DNA from: Crossaster papposus | Lineage: Eukaryota; Echinodermata; Asteroidea; Velatida; Solasteridae | Length of the DNA: 64,000 bases | Assembly: GCA_037893245.1 (NCBI GenBank) | Contig: JBAIAA010000751.1 | Coordinates: forward strand, 1,054,001 to 1,118,000 | Direction of reading: 5' to 3' | Shown: positions 42,801 through 57,800 of the stretch, piece by piece | Layout: each line of letters starts with the position of its first letter | Numbering within the stretch: position 1 is the first letter of the stretch | Notes under the pieces: generated by a model | Databases searched by the model: none | What the model was told of the DNA's origin: nothing | What the model saw: only the letters and a program-made list of their open reading frames with translations | Program-made: the position numbers and the translations under genes

Positions 42801-45800
42801 GGCGGAAGTCGGCAAATGCCATTTCGAGATATGGCATTGTACACAAAAAAATGTGTTGCCGGTCGATTGTTTTTTCTTACATAAATCGTTAGTTAAAACT
42901 CTAATTTATAGGCTGTTCATGTTTAAACCTTTTAAAAAATCCCCGAAAGTGATAATATCGGCCTTCTCCTGATTTTTGTTGTCGTTGCTATTACTCAAAT
43001 TGAGCAAACTTGTTGCCGCGAACGACAACAAAATGTCACTTTTTTGCAGCGTTGTTACTTTTCATTCCATAGCGGTACTGGTGCATGTGATGTATCATTT
43101 TAAAGCTTAAAACGCTAGCAATCCAATGGTATAAAAATCTCTCATATGAAAAATTTCGACTTTAGCCTGGTTTTGGGGTGGTGGGTCACATTTAACCAGT
43201 TCGCGCCGGATGACGAATATAAACGCGAAAATTTCCCCAAATTCAAAACGGATGACGAATAAATACGCCAAGTTCAAGTTCGGAAATGTATGTCAGCAGC
43301 GCGCAAGGCCGGAAATGCGTGGGTGTGCTACCCAGCACTATCAGCCTGAACACGCTTCGGATCGAGTTTCGTTAAAAATAATCCCGCCCGTCGGCTCGGC
43401 GATGTTAAAATAATCCCGGCGCGAACTGGTTAAGCCTGGAAATGTCTTTACAGTTATTTAAAAAATCTGTATTTTCACAAATCACATAGAGCTGCTGAGC
43501 ACACAAAAAAATTGCTTAGCATAAAAATTCTTCCTTGGCAAAAACAAGGTTACAAACAAAATGTTCAGGTGATGTATACTGTTTGTGACTGGTATTCAGC
43601 ATGTTTTTGCTTAGCAAAAAAAGCACATGGAGTTTTGGCTGGTCACCTGGTTTTTTTTACCAATTAATTTTTTTATTTTTTGCTAAGCAAATTTGTGTGC
43701 TTAGCAGTCCCAGCTGTTCATTTCTTAAAGGTAGTATACACCATTTGCAGAAATCGAAAATATTTACTACTGAATTATTAAGAAATACCTTACTCAATTG
43801 AAAGTAAATAATGATTCTAGGCATTCAGCAAAAGGATTGCGCTAGATATCCTGTAATTATTCAAAAAAAATTGAATTTTATAAAGAAAAATTCGCTCTCG
43901 CCAGACGGCGAGAGCGAAAAAACAAAGATAACATAAGAATAACTGCTCGACACCGGTTGAAAACAAACGCTGTTTTTCGTGCTTTTCTCGGCATCCATGA
44001 TTGTAAAACTTCGGAAAAGTCAGTTAAACGATATTTACTATGAAATACAACCCCCCAAATCTACCCATTCATGATAATTCAAGCATTTACCAATGGTGTA
44101 CACTACCTTTAAGTCAAGGTGATGATTAACATGAAACGAAGCGTGTTACAAAACCTACTTGAGCAACCTGCGTTGCTAGGACGATTGCCTTGTTCATGCC
44201 AAACCGTTCTCCCCTCTGATGCACCCTAGTGAACAGCGTCATCCCCCTGCACAAACTGTAGTCATCAAAACAGTCAAATAAAAAAGATAAATCATACAAA
44301 TGTTTAAAATTACAATTACTAGATTTCAAAACACCACCCTGTGGAGACCTTAACACAATGGGGAAAATGGGATTCAAAAGGTCTCCACAGGGTAATTTCT
44401 AAAGATGAATAGGTCTCTACAAGATTTCACAAAATTGATTCTTGGTGTTTTACTCAAATTTGTTTTAGATTTATTCATATGTGACCCGCTACATCGAAAT
44501 CAGGAATAAGTCTCGAAATGACTTTTTGAGATATGCACATGGTGAGAAAGGGAATTTCATAAGCTTTCTAATGATTCCCATCACAAGTGTGTATCTGTTT
44601 AGGTTAACGAGTTATGATCTGATAAAGATGGCAGGTGTCTAGTTATTTGCCGAATTCACATTCCAAGAAAAACAGCTTTGAAATAAACAAAATTGACCAA
44701 AATCATACGGACAGTGCACACAAATTCTCTTTATTTTCATCTTTATTGATTGTTTTTACATACAAGACATTAACGACAATAATCTGTGATAACTGCACTT
44801 CCTAAAAATACAATGCTCAGAAAATCGACTTGGTCACGATTTTCACCCATGCGTTTACTTTAATGGCCGATTACGTAAAACGGCCTCAGCGACTTATTCC
44901 TGATTACGATATTTGTAATCTTTGATATGTCTACTGATATAGGTAGAATAACAAGCAATTAAACAAAATATCAAAATGGCTGCCATTGCTTGTTATTCTA
45001 CCTATATTTCCTCATCGGCGATAAGCCTGTAGACGAATATCTTTCCTGTGACACTCTGACTCTCATGCTGGTGTCACTAAAGGCACAAACGCATCACCAA
45101 TCTGCTGTACTGATTCTTAGAGTGAGTGAGTGAGTGAGTTTTGGATTTAGCGCCGTGCCGGCATCAGTGGCCATATTCGACGCGGGGAATTTGTACAAAT
45201 ATAAGACAATAGGTAAAGAACAATCAAGTGAACTGTGGAGAATATAAAAAAACTTGGAGCCAGAAGGAACAATTATCAAACAGGAAAAGAATGAGAAACA
45301 TTTCAAAAGGATTGAAGAACCATTGTATAGATGTAATTACACTAGACTGATTCTGGGCAGTTTTCCAGGAGAATCCTATGGGAGGCGGGCTATGGAGGAT
45401 CCCCCAGGCACACGACACCCTGTCCTAATGGGTCCTGCAAGGACGGCCGTTTCCCTTGCAGTTTGAGGGCCCGGGCCCCGCCGGTATTTTCACAGGTCCG
45501 CTAACCCCGATTCTTAGACTAGCTGCTACATACACCGTTGAGAAGCAAAATGTAAACTTTACCTTGTTACAATGGCCAGCTTGGGTGGTTTGAGGTAGGT
45601 CCCCATGAACAAAACAACATAGTCATGCCTTGTCTTCTTAAACTGGGAGACCTGGTTTGGAAAAAAAATTAAAATAAATATAATAAATGAAGTGGATTGT
45701 GAATTCTTCACTTCCACTTCGCATCCACTTATAATTTGTCCCAATTTAAATATAATATATTTGTTTTTCTCTATAATTTATTCTTGTTTATTTCCTTTCC

Positions 45801-48800
45801 TATGTAGCCACCACCTTTAGTGGCCCTTTTGTGGGCCTTGTGGTTAGGGACTTCCCACAAAAAAAGTAGTAGGATTAGTATTAAGTAGTAGTAACAATGC
45901 TGCCATTAAAGACAGAATGGAAAATTAAAATCATATATGTGACCGGCTCAACAAAAAGGTGTCTTATGTCGCAAACAAATGAAATTGAGTTATATACATG
46001 GTAAGCAAGTCCACAACATAAGGTATCATTTAGTATTTAATAGAGATCCATAGCCCCTTCCATTTTGGAGACACGACGTGTTTACATATTGATTACTATA
46101 TTTAATATTGAGTTCAAATTAAACAACTGAGAAAACAGGCTCTGTTGAACTACAACAGAACGATGCACACAAAATGGTCGTTTTTTTTTCACTTTATTCA
46201 TGAAAATCAACATTTCTTTTATTGAAACCTTAAACTGTAAACTGTAGGTATTAAAGATTTAATTCATGAAAAAAAAAAAAGGATTTTGATGAAAGGTTTA
46301 CGTTGAGCGGGTCATTACATGACAGTGCACAGCGCGACTTAAAGACACCTTTTTGTAGAGCCGGTCACATATTAACAACAAAAAAATATTAACATATTGA
46401 ATGATTAAGTCAGTATATGTAACCGGCTCTACAAAAACGGGTATTAAATGTAGGATACACCATTGGTAATTGCTTGTATTATCACAAATAAGGGGATTTT
46501 GGGGGTTGTATTTTATAGTAAATATCGTTTAACTGACCTCTCCGCAGTTTTACAATCATGGATGCCGAGAAAAGCAAGAAAAAACGGCGTTTGTTTTCAA
46601 CCAGCGCCGGGCAGTTGTTCTTATGTTGTTCTTGTTTTTTTTCGCGATCACCATCCGGCGATTTTTTCGTAACAAATACAGGATATCTAGAGCAATCATG
46701 CTGGATTCCCTACAAATATGCAAACCCATCATATCTCAAGAACGGGAGGGGCTAAGGAGCTCTATTATATACCCCCCCCCCCAAAGAAAAAAAGCTTGCA
46801 TTGGGAACTTCCCAACCATGTATTTAACTCAGTTTCTTCGAGAGGAAGGTTGATGATTTAAAGGACTCGTCCCAACTATTCCAGTTTAAAGTGCCACGTT
46901 GAATAACATTTTTGCACATACAAATTGTTCTTGGGGGTACTTCAGGTTTTTTATACAAATCTCGTTAACCTCAAATCCCACTTTAAAGTCAGTTTGCTTG
47001 GTTTTCCCCCACACATTCAATAGACTGTGCTCACCTCCGTTTTGAAAGCTTGTAGTTGTTCCTCGTCACTCATGTCGATATCAAGCATCTTGACGGCAAC
47101 ATCCCCATGCCATCGGCCCCTGAATATGAGGATAAACAAAGTCAGGAATTCAAAGATGTACTTTTTGCACTCTATCACAAATTAAGTGTTTTAACCAGTT
47201 CGCGCCACATGGTGGCAAAATAAAAAAAATGAGTTCTTTATATCATCTTAAACTTGAGATCATCCTCTTTCTAATGCTTTTTCAATCAGGTCTCTAGGAC
47301 CTCTACATCAAAAGTTACGTTAAAATGAATGTTGATTATTGACGATGCGAAGTTCTGAGAAAACAGCATTTAACGATAGGGTACCAGAATAGCAATGAAA
47401 AATCAATTTAAAAAAAATATATATATATATATTTCTTTTTTGCTTTTATGGGACTTGCAACTTTGCGACATCCGACGGGTTTTCACAGATCGCATCACAA
47501 TTTAACATCGCCGAGCCGAGGGGCGGGATGATTTTTAATGAAACTCGATCTGAAGCGGGTTCAGGCTGATAGTGCCGGGAAGAACACCCACGCATTTCCG
47601 GCCTTGCTCGCTGCTGGCATACATTTCCGAACTTGAACTTTGGGTGTTTAGATATGTCATCCGGCGCGAACTGGTTAAGGACTAACATGCTTCTTTTTTT
47701 TTCTTCGTTGGAGACATTTTTAAACCTCTGAATAATGGACTTTTATTGCGAATTGTTTCGCTCATGCACACAAAGGAAATCTACCATCTGAGAAGACTAC
47801 TTTAAAGTTAGCCTTATAAATGTGGCTCGAATACTGGCCTTCCTCCGTATAGAGAGCAACACAGCGGCTACATGTAAACACGACTGAAGGTCCGGAAAAC
47901 ATTCAGTTGCTATGGACTTGGACATGAACACAAAGCGCCTTGGACATGAACACAAAGCGCCACCAACCGCCCAAAAAGACCAATATCAAAGTGGACAAAG
48001 AAATTGGCAAGGCGGGACTTGAACCTGCGACTTCCGGAATACCGGACCGGCGCTCTACCAACTGAGCTACATGTATCTTGCCCTATGTTGGCAGTCTTCC
48101 AAATTGTCAGTATTCTTGTTCGAGGGCGCTAGTCAGAAGTCATACACACCAGAATGCCGTGTGACCAAAGGATAACGCCCGATTTTATAATACAACCCGG
48201 AAAGCGACATTATGAGGATCACTCAATGATGATACGACTATTTTTTCTTCTACACAAACCTTGTGGTTTATTTGTACATGTATACACAAAAAGATCGATG
48301 ACGCGTGCTCGGTATGCACGACCAAAACTTCCGTTGATGGCGCTATGCATTCTTGTGCATGACTCCATCTTGCTAGTTATGTTATCGCATTTGTTTTTTG
48401 GGGAAAGTACAAAACTGTGTCGGATATTACAGGATAGCTAGACGGTTTGAAGATACAGAATTCCCAAGGCTTGCAACATTAACAAGGTTTGTACTACATG
48501 TACATGTAAATGAAATGATTATTAAAAACAAAAAACTAAAATCGCTGTTTTTGTACCCTTTTTTCAGATCTATGTCCATAGCAATAGAATGTTTTCAGGA
48601 CTTTCCGCCATTTTTACATATGGCCGCTGTGTGCTCACAATATGGAGGAATTCCATTCCAGTATTTGAGCCACATTTATGAGGCTACTTTAAAGTAACCA
48701 CTTTCTTGACTCCATTATTGAGGCAGGAACCACTCCACCTTGCAGAGAACCAGTCTACCTCTGCAAAGAAATTATTCTAAATGTGGGCCGATGTTGCATC

Positions 48801-51800
48801 TTTAAATATAAAACCTTCCTCAAATCGTCCAAAATCGTCCAAAATCGTCCGGGCGAATTTGGAGGATTTAGGCTGAAACGGCCAAAAGTGTAGGTTGATT
48901 TGGGACGATGCATTGTGTCGAGTTTATAGTCTGTAATATGTATATAACTGAGCCAAGCATCAAACTCGCCATCCCCCGCACTGCTTCTAAATGTCATCGA
49001 CACTGCCTCAACCCATTACTATTATTATTATTATTATTATTTATTCGGCCAAGAAATAAAAAACAGTACATTGACAAAGTTATACAGCTGTACATGAAAT
49101 CATTGCGAGTATAAAGTAACAATATGCTTTCAATATAACAGAAACAATAAGTTTGAATAGCAAAACTGAATTATTCAAGAGGTAAAGAGGATTAGAGAGC
49201 TGGGGTCAGTGGGGGATGGGGTTATCGGAGGGAAACGAAGGAAAATGAGAAGTAAAGTATGCAATGGGGATTGGGGAAGGATTGAAGTGGTTGAGGAGGG
49301 GAGTGGTTGAGGAGGGGATTGGTGGAGAAGGGGAGGGGTGGAGGAGGGGATTGGTGGAGGAGGGAAGGGGTGTGGGGGGGGGGGGGGGGGGAGTTGTGAG
49401 TGTGTGGGGTAGGCGAGTGACGAGTGGTTGTGGGTTTACGGAGGGAAAGGAAGGGAAATAGGGAGTAAAAAATGTGGTCTATTTCGGGGGGAGGGGGAGG
49501 TTAGACAAATGATAAAGGATTGAGATCTAAACAAAGACAAGAAAACATTTCAAGCTTACGGTGTCAGTTGGACAATTATAACGGATTGAGGCAATGATCA
49601 TCTCCCCCCACTGAACAAATTTTAGAGAATTGAGGCTAAATCAAAGTTTTACATGGTGGCAATTTGGAGGATTTTGGCAAGATTGCAGATGGTTCCCAGC
49701 CTAAAGGACCTTGGGGTTAGGGTCAAGTTTTCAAATGTTCATATACTGTGTTCAAACAGTAGTATTAAGCCCAGTTATACTCGACACGAAAGCAAATGTG
49801 AACATGAATTTGTGACGTCACGAGGAGTTTTTGTGCTGCGAATTCACAAAAGTTAAACACATTTCTACTCCGGCGAATTTTTACAGCGAATGCTTTCGGA
49901 TAAAGTATAAACCAGACTTTACAGTAAAATGCCTGAAAAATAAATTACAGGCTGTGTTGAAATTACTTGGCTAAGGCCAGTAGTAAACCATGCCTCTATG
50001 GGAACTGGCTTCAGTTGCTTTCACAGGCCAACGGATTATTACTAGCCTTAGCCATACTAAAGACGACGGAGGCTAACTTCCTATTGTCATTAGGTCCCTT
50101 GTCATGTAATACAACTTTAGAAAATCTTGGAGGATTCATGAAATAGACTTACTTATAAACTGGTCCAAATCTGCCTGTGCCTATCAGCTCAGTTAACTCA
50201 AGTTGGTCCGGTGGAATGTCCCACTCCGACAACACGTTGGATTTATGCTGCAAAAAGAGATGCCAAACAATTACTCCGGATATGAACAAGATCGATTGGA
50301 TCTTGAAGGCTGCGGGTCACCGAAACTCAATGAATTTGTGTTCACAACTAGAATCTTTACAGGACATTACTATAAACGTGAGCTGCCAAGTGACGATTAG
50401 CATGATTCGGTGATCTGGATCCTGCTCGCAAGATACAAGATAGAGACAGGCGCAACGAGCAGGGACAATTTTTTATTAATTTTTTTAAGATTTGAAGCAT
50501 TAAGTGACAATCTTTCTTTATTATTCTCTAAAAATGTATTTTTCGTGATTACAAAATAATAGTACAATTTTTAATTATTTTGTTTGCCATTTCAGATAGT
50601 TTATTCAATTTTCAAAAAAAAAAATTAAACAAAGATTTTAGACTAGGGGTCAGCTAATTCAATTCACGATAAACACAACTGAGAAAGTAATCTCATAAAA
50701 CAAATATATTTTTCAACAAGGTTTCCGGACAAAGATTCTTTAAAATGTCTGCTCTAATGCTTTACCTCAGGCACCATTGGGAACGCAAAGCTTCCAGTAC
50801 GCACTACCTTATACGTTTAGCAAAATAAGTGACTTTGTCATAGTTCATTAGATAATGTGACCGGCTCTACAAAAAGGTGTATTAAGTCGCGCTGTGCACA
50901 ATCATGTAATGGACCGCTCAACGTTGAGAGGGTGAACATTTCTTCAAAATGTGATTTTTATTTTTTGTCATGAAGGACATCGTTAATACCTACAGTTTCA
51001 GGAAATATCGATTCTGATGAATAAAGTGGAAAAATGACCATTTTGTGTGCACCGTTCTGTTGTAGTACAACAGAGCTGGCTATTTCAAAGCCTGTTTTCT
51101 CAGGTGTGTAATTTGAACTTCGAGAAAGTAATCAATATGTAAACACGTCATATCTCCAAAATAAGAGGGGCTATAGAGCTTTATTATACACCAAATGAAA
51201 GCTTATATTGTGGGCTTTCCTACCATGTATATAACTCAATTTCATTTTTTGGCGACATACTACACCTTTTTGTAGAGCCGGTCACATATGGTTTGGCTTG
51301 GTTCTGGCTATTTGTGACTCACTTAAATGCAACATTGAACCTGAAACTTCTAGAACACAAGAGCTTAATATGCTTCTTCAATTACTCAACTGGACTGAAA
51401 TATGGTCGTGGATGAAAGCAAACCATTCTAAATAGAAAGAAACAGTTATCTAGGAATACTTACGCTGTTTTTTCTGTGCAAAACTTGGTCCGCCATGTCC
51501 ACATCATCGATAAACTCAACCTTCTCGGGGAGAGTCCTTTCGGAATCTGTGAACGGCTAAATAGAGAGAACAAGACAAAACCAAAATCCATAGACTTGAA
51601 AATATGCGAAAGTTTTAGTTCTGTTCAAACAATGTGTACTCACAAAATAGTCGGGCTCATTGTCATGGAGCCAGTAAGCAGAAGGGAGTTGTTAAAGGGA
51701 TCGTATACGTTTGGTAATTGGAACCCACTGTCTGTTTCAATCCTATATAGTTATAGATATATACCATAAAACTAAACTGTACAAATTTCATTTCAAAAGG

Positions 51801-54800
51801 TGGTAGCGATTTTAAGATATTGCCAAAAATCTAGAGCGGTTATGTCCACACAGGAAGAATAATCTGCATTGGAATACACTATCTGAGAAACGTCACTGCA
51901 GTAACGCTTCTCAGATTTAAATTTTGGGGGATAAAAAGTGATATCTTTTTCCATAACCGCAGTACTTCGAAGTGAACAGTTTCTAAAAATGCATTATACT
52001 ATCCAAAGCTGATGTACTTTTTACCAAGTAAGTTTTTATTGTAATTAATTTTGGGAGTAATTACCGAACGTATACGATCCCTTTAAAGGTAGGATACACT
52101 ATTTGCAGATATCAAAACATTTTACTACCGGATTATTAAAAAATATCTTGAAAATAATAATAAGAAATAATGATTGTAGGCAACCAGCAAAATGATTGAA
52201 TTAGATATCCTGTAATTGTTCCAAAAAATTGAATTAAAAAAAATTGCTGGACGACGATTGTGAAGAAAACAAGAACATCATAAGAACCACTGCCTGACGC
52301 CGGTTTAAAACGAACGGTGTTTTTCTTGATTTTCTCTTACTTTTCTCAGCATCCATGATTGTAAAATTTTTAACAGGTCAGTTAAAGGTAGTATACACCA
52401 TTTGCAGATATCGAAAAAATTTACTACCGAATTATTAAGAAATACCTTACTTATTTAAAAGTAAATAATGATTGTAGGCATCCAGCAAAATAAGGGCCCT
52501 AGATATCCTGTAATTGTTCCAAAAAATTGAATGGTATAAACCAAAATTCATTCTCGCCGTCCGGCGAGCGCGAAAAAACAAAGATAACATAAGAATAACT
52601 GCTCGACTCCGGTGGAAAACAAACGCTGTTTTTCATGCTTTTCTCGGCATCCATGAATGTAAAAATTCGGACAGGTCAGTTAAACGATATTTACTATAAA
52701 ATACAACCCCCCAAATCCACCCATTCCTGATAATTCAACAAATTACCAATGGTGTATACTACCTTTAAACAATATTTACTACAAAATACAACCCCCCCAA
52801 ATCCATCCATTCATGATGATTCAAGCAATTACCAATGGTGTATCCTAACTTTAAAGGTAGTATATACTCCATTTGCAATTTGCTGTAATTTTCGAAGATG
52901 GATCGGTTTTTGTTATGTTCGCAAATGGTGAATAATAACTTAAAGCAGATTAATGTGCTAAGCAAACTTGAGCAGAGAACCAAATCATATTCCGTTTGTA
53001 ACCTATGCAATTTTGATCGGTAACTCGGTAACTTAGCAAGTTTTGCGCCGGACCCGGAAAGACATTTGAGAAACTACTTACATCGTGAGAGTCGTTGGAG
53101 TTGTGGGAATCTACGGTTATCGTCCTGTCGCTGTTAATGGAGGAATGGAAAGTTTCCCTAGAAAAGAAAAACAATCTGATTTGGTGATTATATTCCTCAA
53201 TTGAAAAGAAAACCCTTTGGTACGAACCTTGCTATCTTAGTGTGGACTTGGTAACAAAAGGTGTCTACACTTTACACAAACCTGAAACCTTCTGTGGACT
53301 TGGCCAAGTCCACAGTAGGTTTTCCCTCTTGGATAAAGAACGGAGGTAAAACGGGTTGGGGTTACATATAGAAAAATTTAAGAAGATTATCCTCGGGTAT
53401 AACAGTCACAAATGTGGACTGAAAAAAACTTAGTATTTGGTAAAATTTGATTCTTAACTTCACGAATACAAAGGATGTCCACACAGTGATAGTAAGGTTC
53501 GCAAATTTGGGGAAGCCATTTTTGTTAGGTTTAACCTAACCTTGTCAAATGCAACACAGTGTTACGAGTGTAAAAAGAGTGCACTGACTACAAAATCTAA
53601 AGCCACAGTCATATCCTGCTGCATTCGGTGACCACAGACTTTGAGGCAGTTTGGCCATGGGATTTTTGAACTGATGAATCTTGCTGCAATCAGCTGGAAT
53701 GTCATTTTGACAAATGGTGCATGTTGCTGTGTTTGGCAGGGTTTCTAGACGCAACATCAGGCTTAGGTTTAACATTCAATTTAAACTATCGCAAGTTTAA
53801 ATTTTCAATTAAAATATTGTTTTAACCAGTTTGCATCGAATGCTATGTACACATATCTGTTAGCGAAGAGCTCGCAGCGAGTGAGGCTGAAATATCAGGG
53901 TGTGCCAACCACAGATGCCGGCCTGAACCCGCCTGGGATCGAAGTTTGGTGAAAAACAATCCCGCGCCTGGGCCCGGTTAGTTTTAAAACAATCCGGAGG
54001 CAAACTGGCCAAGTTATTCTGTCATGTTTCAGGATCAGAAAAACAATTTTTTTGTTGTGATTTATTGCTTGTTCTTACCCGTATGAGTCAAAGGTAGGGC
54101 TTAGGAGACCATTAACTGTAACATCTGCAACAAAATGAAGAAAAATTTAAGAATTTTGTTTAACGATGGAATCATATTTAATAGCAATTTCTCACATAAT
54201 AGAGTTCTCTGTAGGGGTGTGCATGTACGGGTAGTTTGGGAACCGGGTATGCGATTACAAAAAAAACAGGTACCCGGGTATCCGTTAATGAAACCCTACC
54301 CCAACATTTTTCTTTTCAGCTTGTTCATAAATATCCGTACTAAAATACTGCCACATTAGTGAGCTAATTAAAGCAAGATAGAATTGTTTCCCTTTAAGAT
54401 AAACTGCAAATTCACGAGCGTCATCAATTTGAAAATTATATTTTGTTTTTCTATGTAGCCTGGTTTGGTTTCATTCTCAAAATTTCAAACAAATGACATT
54501 TAAAACCCTTCTCTTTCATTCTCTGAGAAGTTACTTTGTAGTTGTAAATTGGCTATGGGTACTCGATTCCATAATTTGGAATCGGTTCCTGATAACGGTC
54601 GGGTACTCGAGTACCCAGTACCGATGCAGAGCCCTGGTTCTCTTTCTGAATGCACTACTGTCACTGTCTTAACCCTCCTACATGTATATATAAGGCAGTT
54701 GCCATAGAATTGTCTGACCTTTCAAAACCTTTCAAGTTTCCTGGACTGAAAGGTTTTGAAAGGTGAGAAAACTGTTTGACAAAAGGGACCTATGAAAGAT

Positions 54801-57800
54801 TTTGAAAGGTAAAACAACTCTCTGAACAAACTGGTGTTAGAAAAAAAAATACCTTTCAAGTTTCTTGGACTGAAATGTTTTGAAAGGCGAGAAAACTGTC
54901 TGACAAAAGAAACCTATGAAAGATTTCGAAAGGTAAAACAACTTTCTGATCAAACTGGTGTGAGAAAAAAATATACCTTTCAAAAGGTTTTGAAAGGTGT
55001 AGTAGTGCAGTAGCAACAAATTCTGGAGCGTTTTGAAAGGTTCATACTTATTTACAGCCATTTTGTCAAGTAAGCAGATTTTGAAAGGTTTTGAAAGGGA
55101 AAACCATAGGAGGGTTAATACTGAATGTGTAATGCAAAGAAATATCCTATTCTGTCCAAGAGTCACATTTCTGTTTATAATCAACTTCAAATTTTCTACA
55201 AAACAGTTTCCTAAAGAAAAATCAAGAAAAACAACAAGTTAAAAGTTGCATACCCCACGATCGTCACAATTGTTTTCTCAGAAGAAATTTGTATTTGTAT
55301 GTTTCATTTTAACATTTTAATGTTTAGTGTCAGCAAACATTTTTGTCAGCAGAAGATTTTAAACACAGATGAAACCCATCTTAGAGAGCCAAAAATATTT
55401 CAAAAAGTGAGTCTCTCGGATGCATTTTTGGAAGTAACATTCTTTTGTAATTTTCTTTTATATGACATCATGCCAGAAGAAAAAAATTCTAAATTATTTT
55501 TAAATCAAAAAGATCCTAATAACAAGTCAACAGTATTTTGGTTGGTTACTTTTTGGATAGCTGCAAAAGGTATGTGTGACCCGCTCCATCGAAATCAGGA
55601 ATAAGTCTCGAAATGACTTTTTGAGATATGCACATGGCGAGAAAGGGAATTTCATAAGCTTTCTAATGATACCCATCACAAGTGTGTATGTTCTTAGGTT
55701 AATGAGTTATGGTCTGATGAAGATGACAGGTGTATATTTATTTGCCAAATCCACATTCCCAGAAAAACAGCTTTGAAATAATCGAAATTGACCAAAATCA
55801 TACGGACAGCGCACACAATCCCTCTTCATTTTCATCTTTATTGATCGTTTTTAAATACAAGACATTAATGACAATAATCTGTGATAACTACACTTCCTAA
55901 AAATACAATGTTCAGAAAAACGACTTGGTCACGATTTTCACCCATGCGTTCACTTCAACGGCCGATTGCGTAAAACGGCCCCAGCGACTTATTCCTGATT
56001 ACGATGGAGCGGGTCACATATTACACCTTTAAAGCAAAATTTGCACAGAAACCAAAAAACCTACTCACCTGGAAACTGGAACTGTGGCTTGCAGGGGTCC
56101 CTGTGCGGGGAGGGCGAGGGGTGCGCCGGGGTGGGCGGAGTGGTGCTGGAGGAGGAGGCGGTGAAGGGCACGGGGCTGGAGGAGGTGGAGGAGTTGGTGG
56201 AGGAAGGGTTGGAGCTGGACTCCCCGTGGGAGAAGGCAGGCCCCTGGGGAGTGTAGCGATGGTCCTGGCGGCCTGACTGGGGTAGGCTGGCCTCCGAGTG
56301 AGCTGGTGATTGCAATCGAGAAAACCTCCAAAAGTAAGTCAGTGTTTGTAAATCCAAAAAAGAATAACTCACACTAGGAAAGGGCATGATGTGATGATGT
56401 TGCATTCAAAACAGACACAGTCCTTAGCAGAATGAGAATTCAACAAAAGATTTCCAAAATCCCATTCAAATGCTGCAAATTCACATCCTCAGTCCAAATT
56501 CACATCCTTGGTTAAGTCGTCAAGATTCAAATTCACATCCACATCTACTTAACCCAGGATGTGAGTTTAGACTGAGGATGTGAATTTGGAGCATTTGGAT
56601 GTGATTTAAAAACAATCTTTTGTTGAAATCACATCCTGCTAAGTACCGTGTCGGGTTTGAATGCGAAATCACATAATACCCTTTCCTAGCGTCAATGCCA
56701 ACTTTGCCAAGTCAGGCAAACAACAAGTCAGGGGCCAATTTCATGGAGCTGCTAAGCACAAATATTTGCTTTGCACAAAATAAAAATCTTGCTCAGTAAA
56801 ACAGGTTACCAGCCAAAACTTGTATACTAAGCAATTAAACCAGCTAAATACAGTCACAAACAATATACATCACCAAAAAATTTGGTAAACCTGTTTTAAG
56901 CCAAAGAAAGTTTGTCATGCTAAGCAATTTTTTTTTTTTTACCAGTTTCAGCTCCATGAAATTTGAAATTTGCAGAAAAAGATTCTTGTTCATCTTAGAA
57001 AGTCATATGCGTAGCGGTTCTTTTCTTGACTTTCTTCTGGGGTTTTTCTTCCACCTTCCCACCTAAAAAAACTGTAATCTCTTATCACTGCAGGTTTCTT
57101 TAGGCATGTGAGATATGGACTAATTGGTTGATTTACAAGAAAGAATTACTAATAATGTGTAATTCTTAATCATCTCATTTATACTTTATTTATTCCAGAG
57201 TGAGCAATTTGTTGAGAATTTAGGGAAATTGTTTACCCGTTCTTCTGATAAGAAGTGGCGATGGCACCCCACTTCCTGTAAGACAGGAAAATACAACGAC
57301 AACATGAAATAGTTTAGAAATATAACATGGTTTAACCCTAACCCCCAAAAGATATTCTCTCAGAGCCCTGCCAAATGCAACATAATGTAACACACCCAAC
57401 AGTGGATTCATTGTGCAGTAAAACTCAAATGCACTAGTCTTAATACCAAGTTCCTACCCTGCCATATTTGTTTGACTATACAATGTACCTTATACATATT
57501 CAATTTCCATTACAATCTAAGAAGCCTGGAAAAATGCTGATTAAAGGTAGAATACACCATTTGCAGATATTAACAAATTTTGTATACCGAATTAATTAGT
57601 CTGCACTCGATGAGATGTCGCACGAGTCAGTTTCAGCGCTGTTTTTTGCCTAGTTCTGTCCATCTATGGAATTCTTTAGATGGTGATGTATGTGCAGCAG
57701 ACAATATGCAAACATTCAAATCAATGGCCAACAAGAATTTGAGTAGTATTAAATTGTTTTATATTCGGGGAATGTAAGTGATTGACTGGGCATGGTGTCG

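Noticed and set aside
48006..48082. Functional tRNA-Thr
   Set aside because: The spacing between acceptor and D-arm and the anticodon loop size are wrong for a working tRNA.
49264..49461. 65-codon glycine/glutamate ORF
   Set aside because: Low-complexity purine tract; composition artefact.
56004..56276. Glycine-rich plus-strand ORF opposite a KSR exon
   Set aside because: Shadow of the GC-rich Ser/Pro-coding KSR exon on the minus strand.
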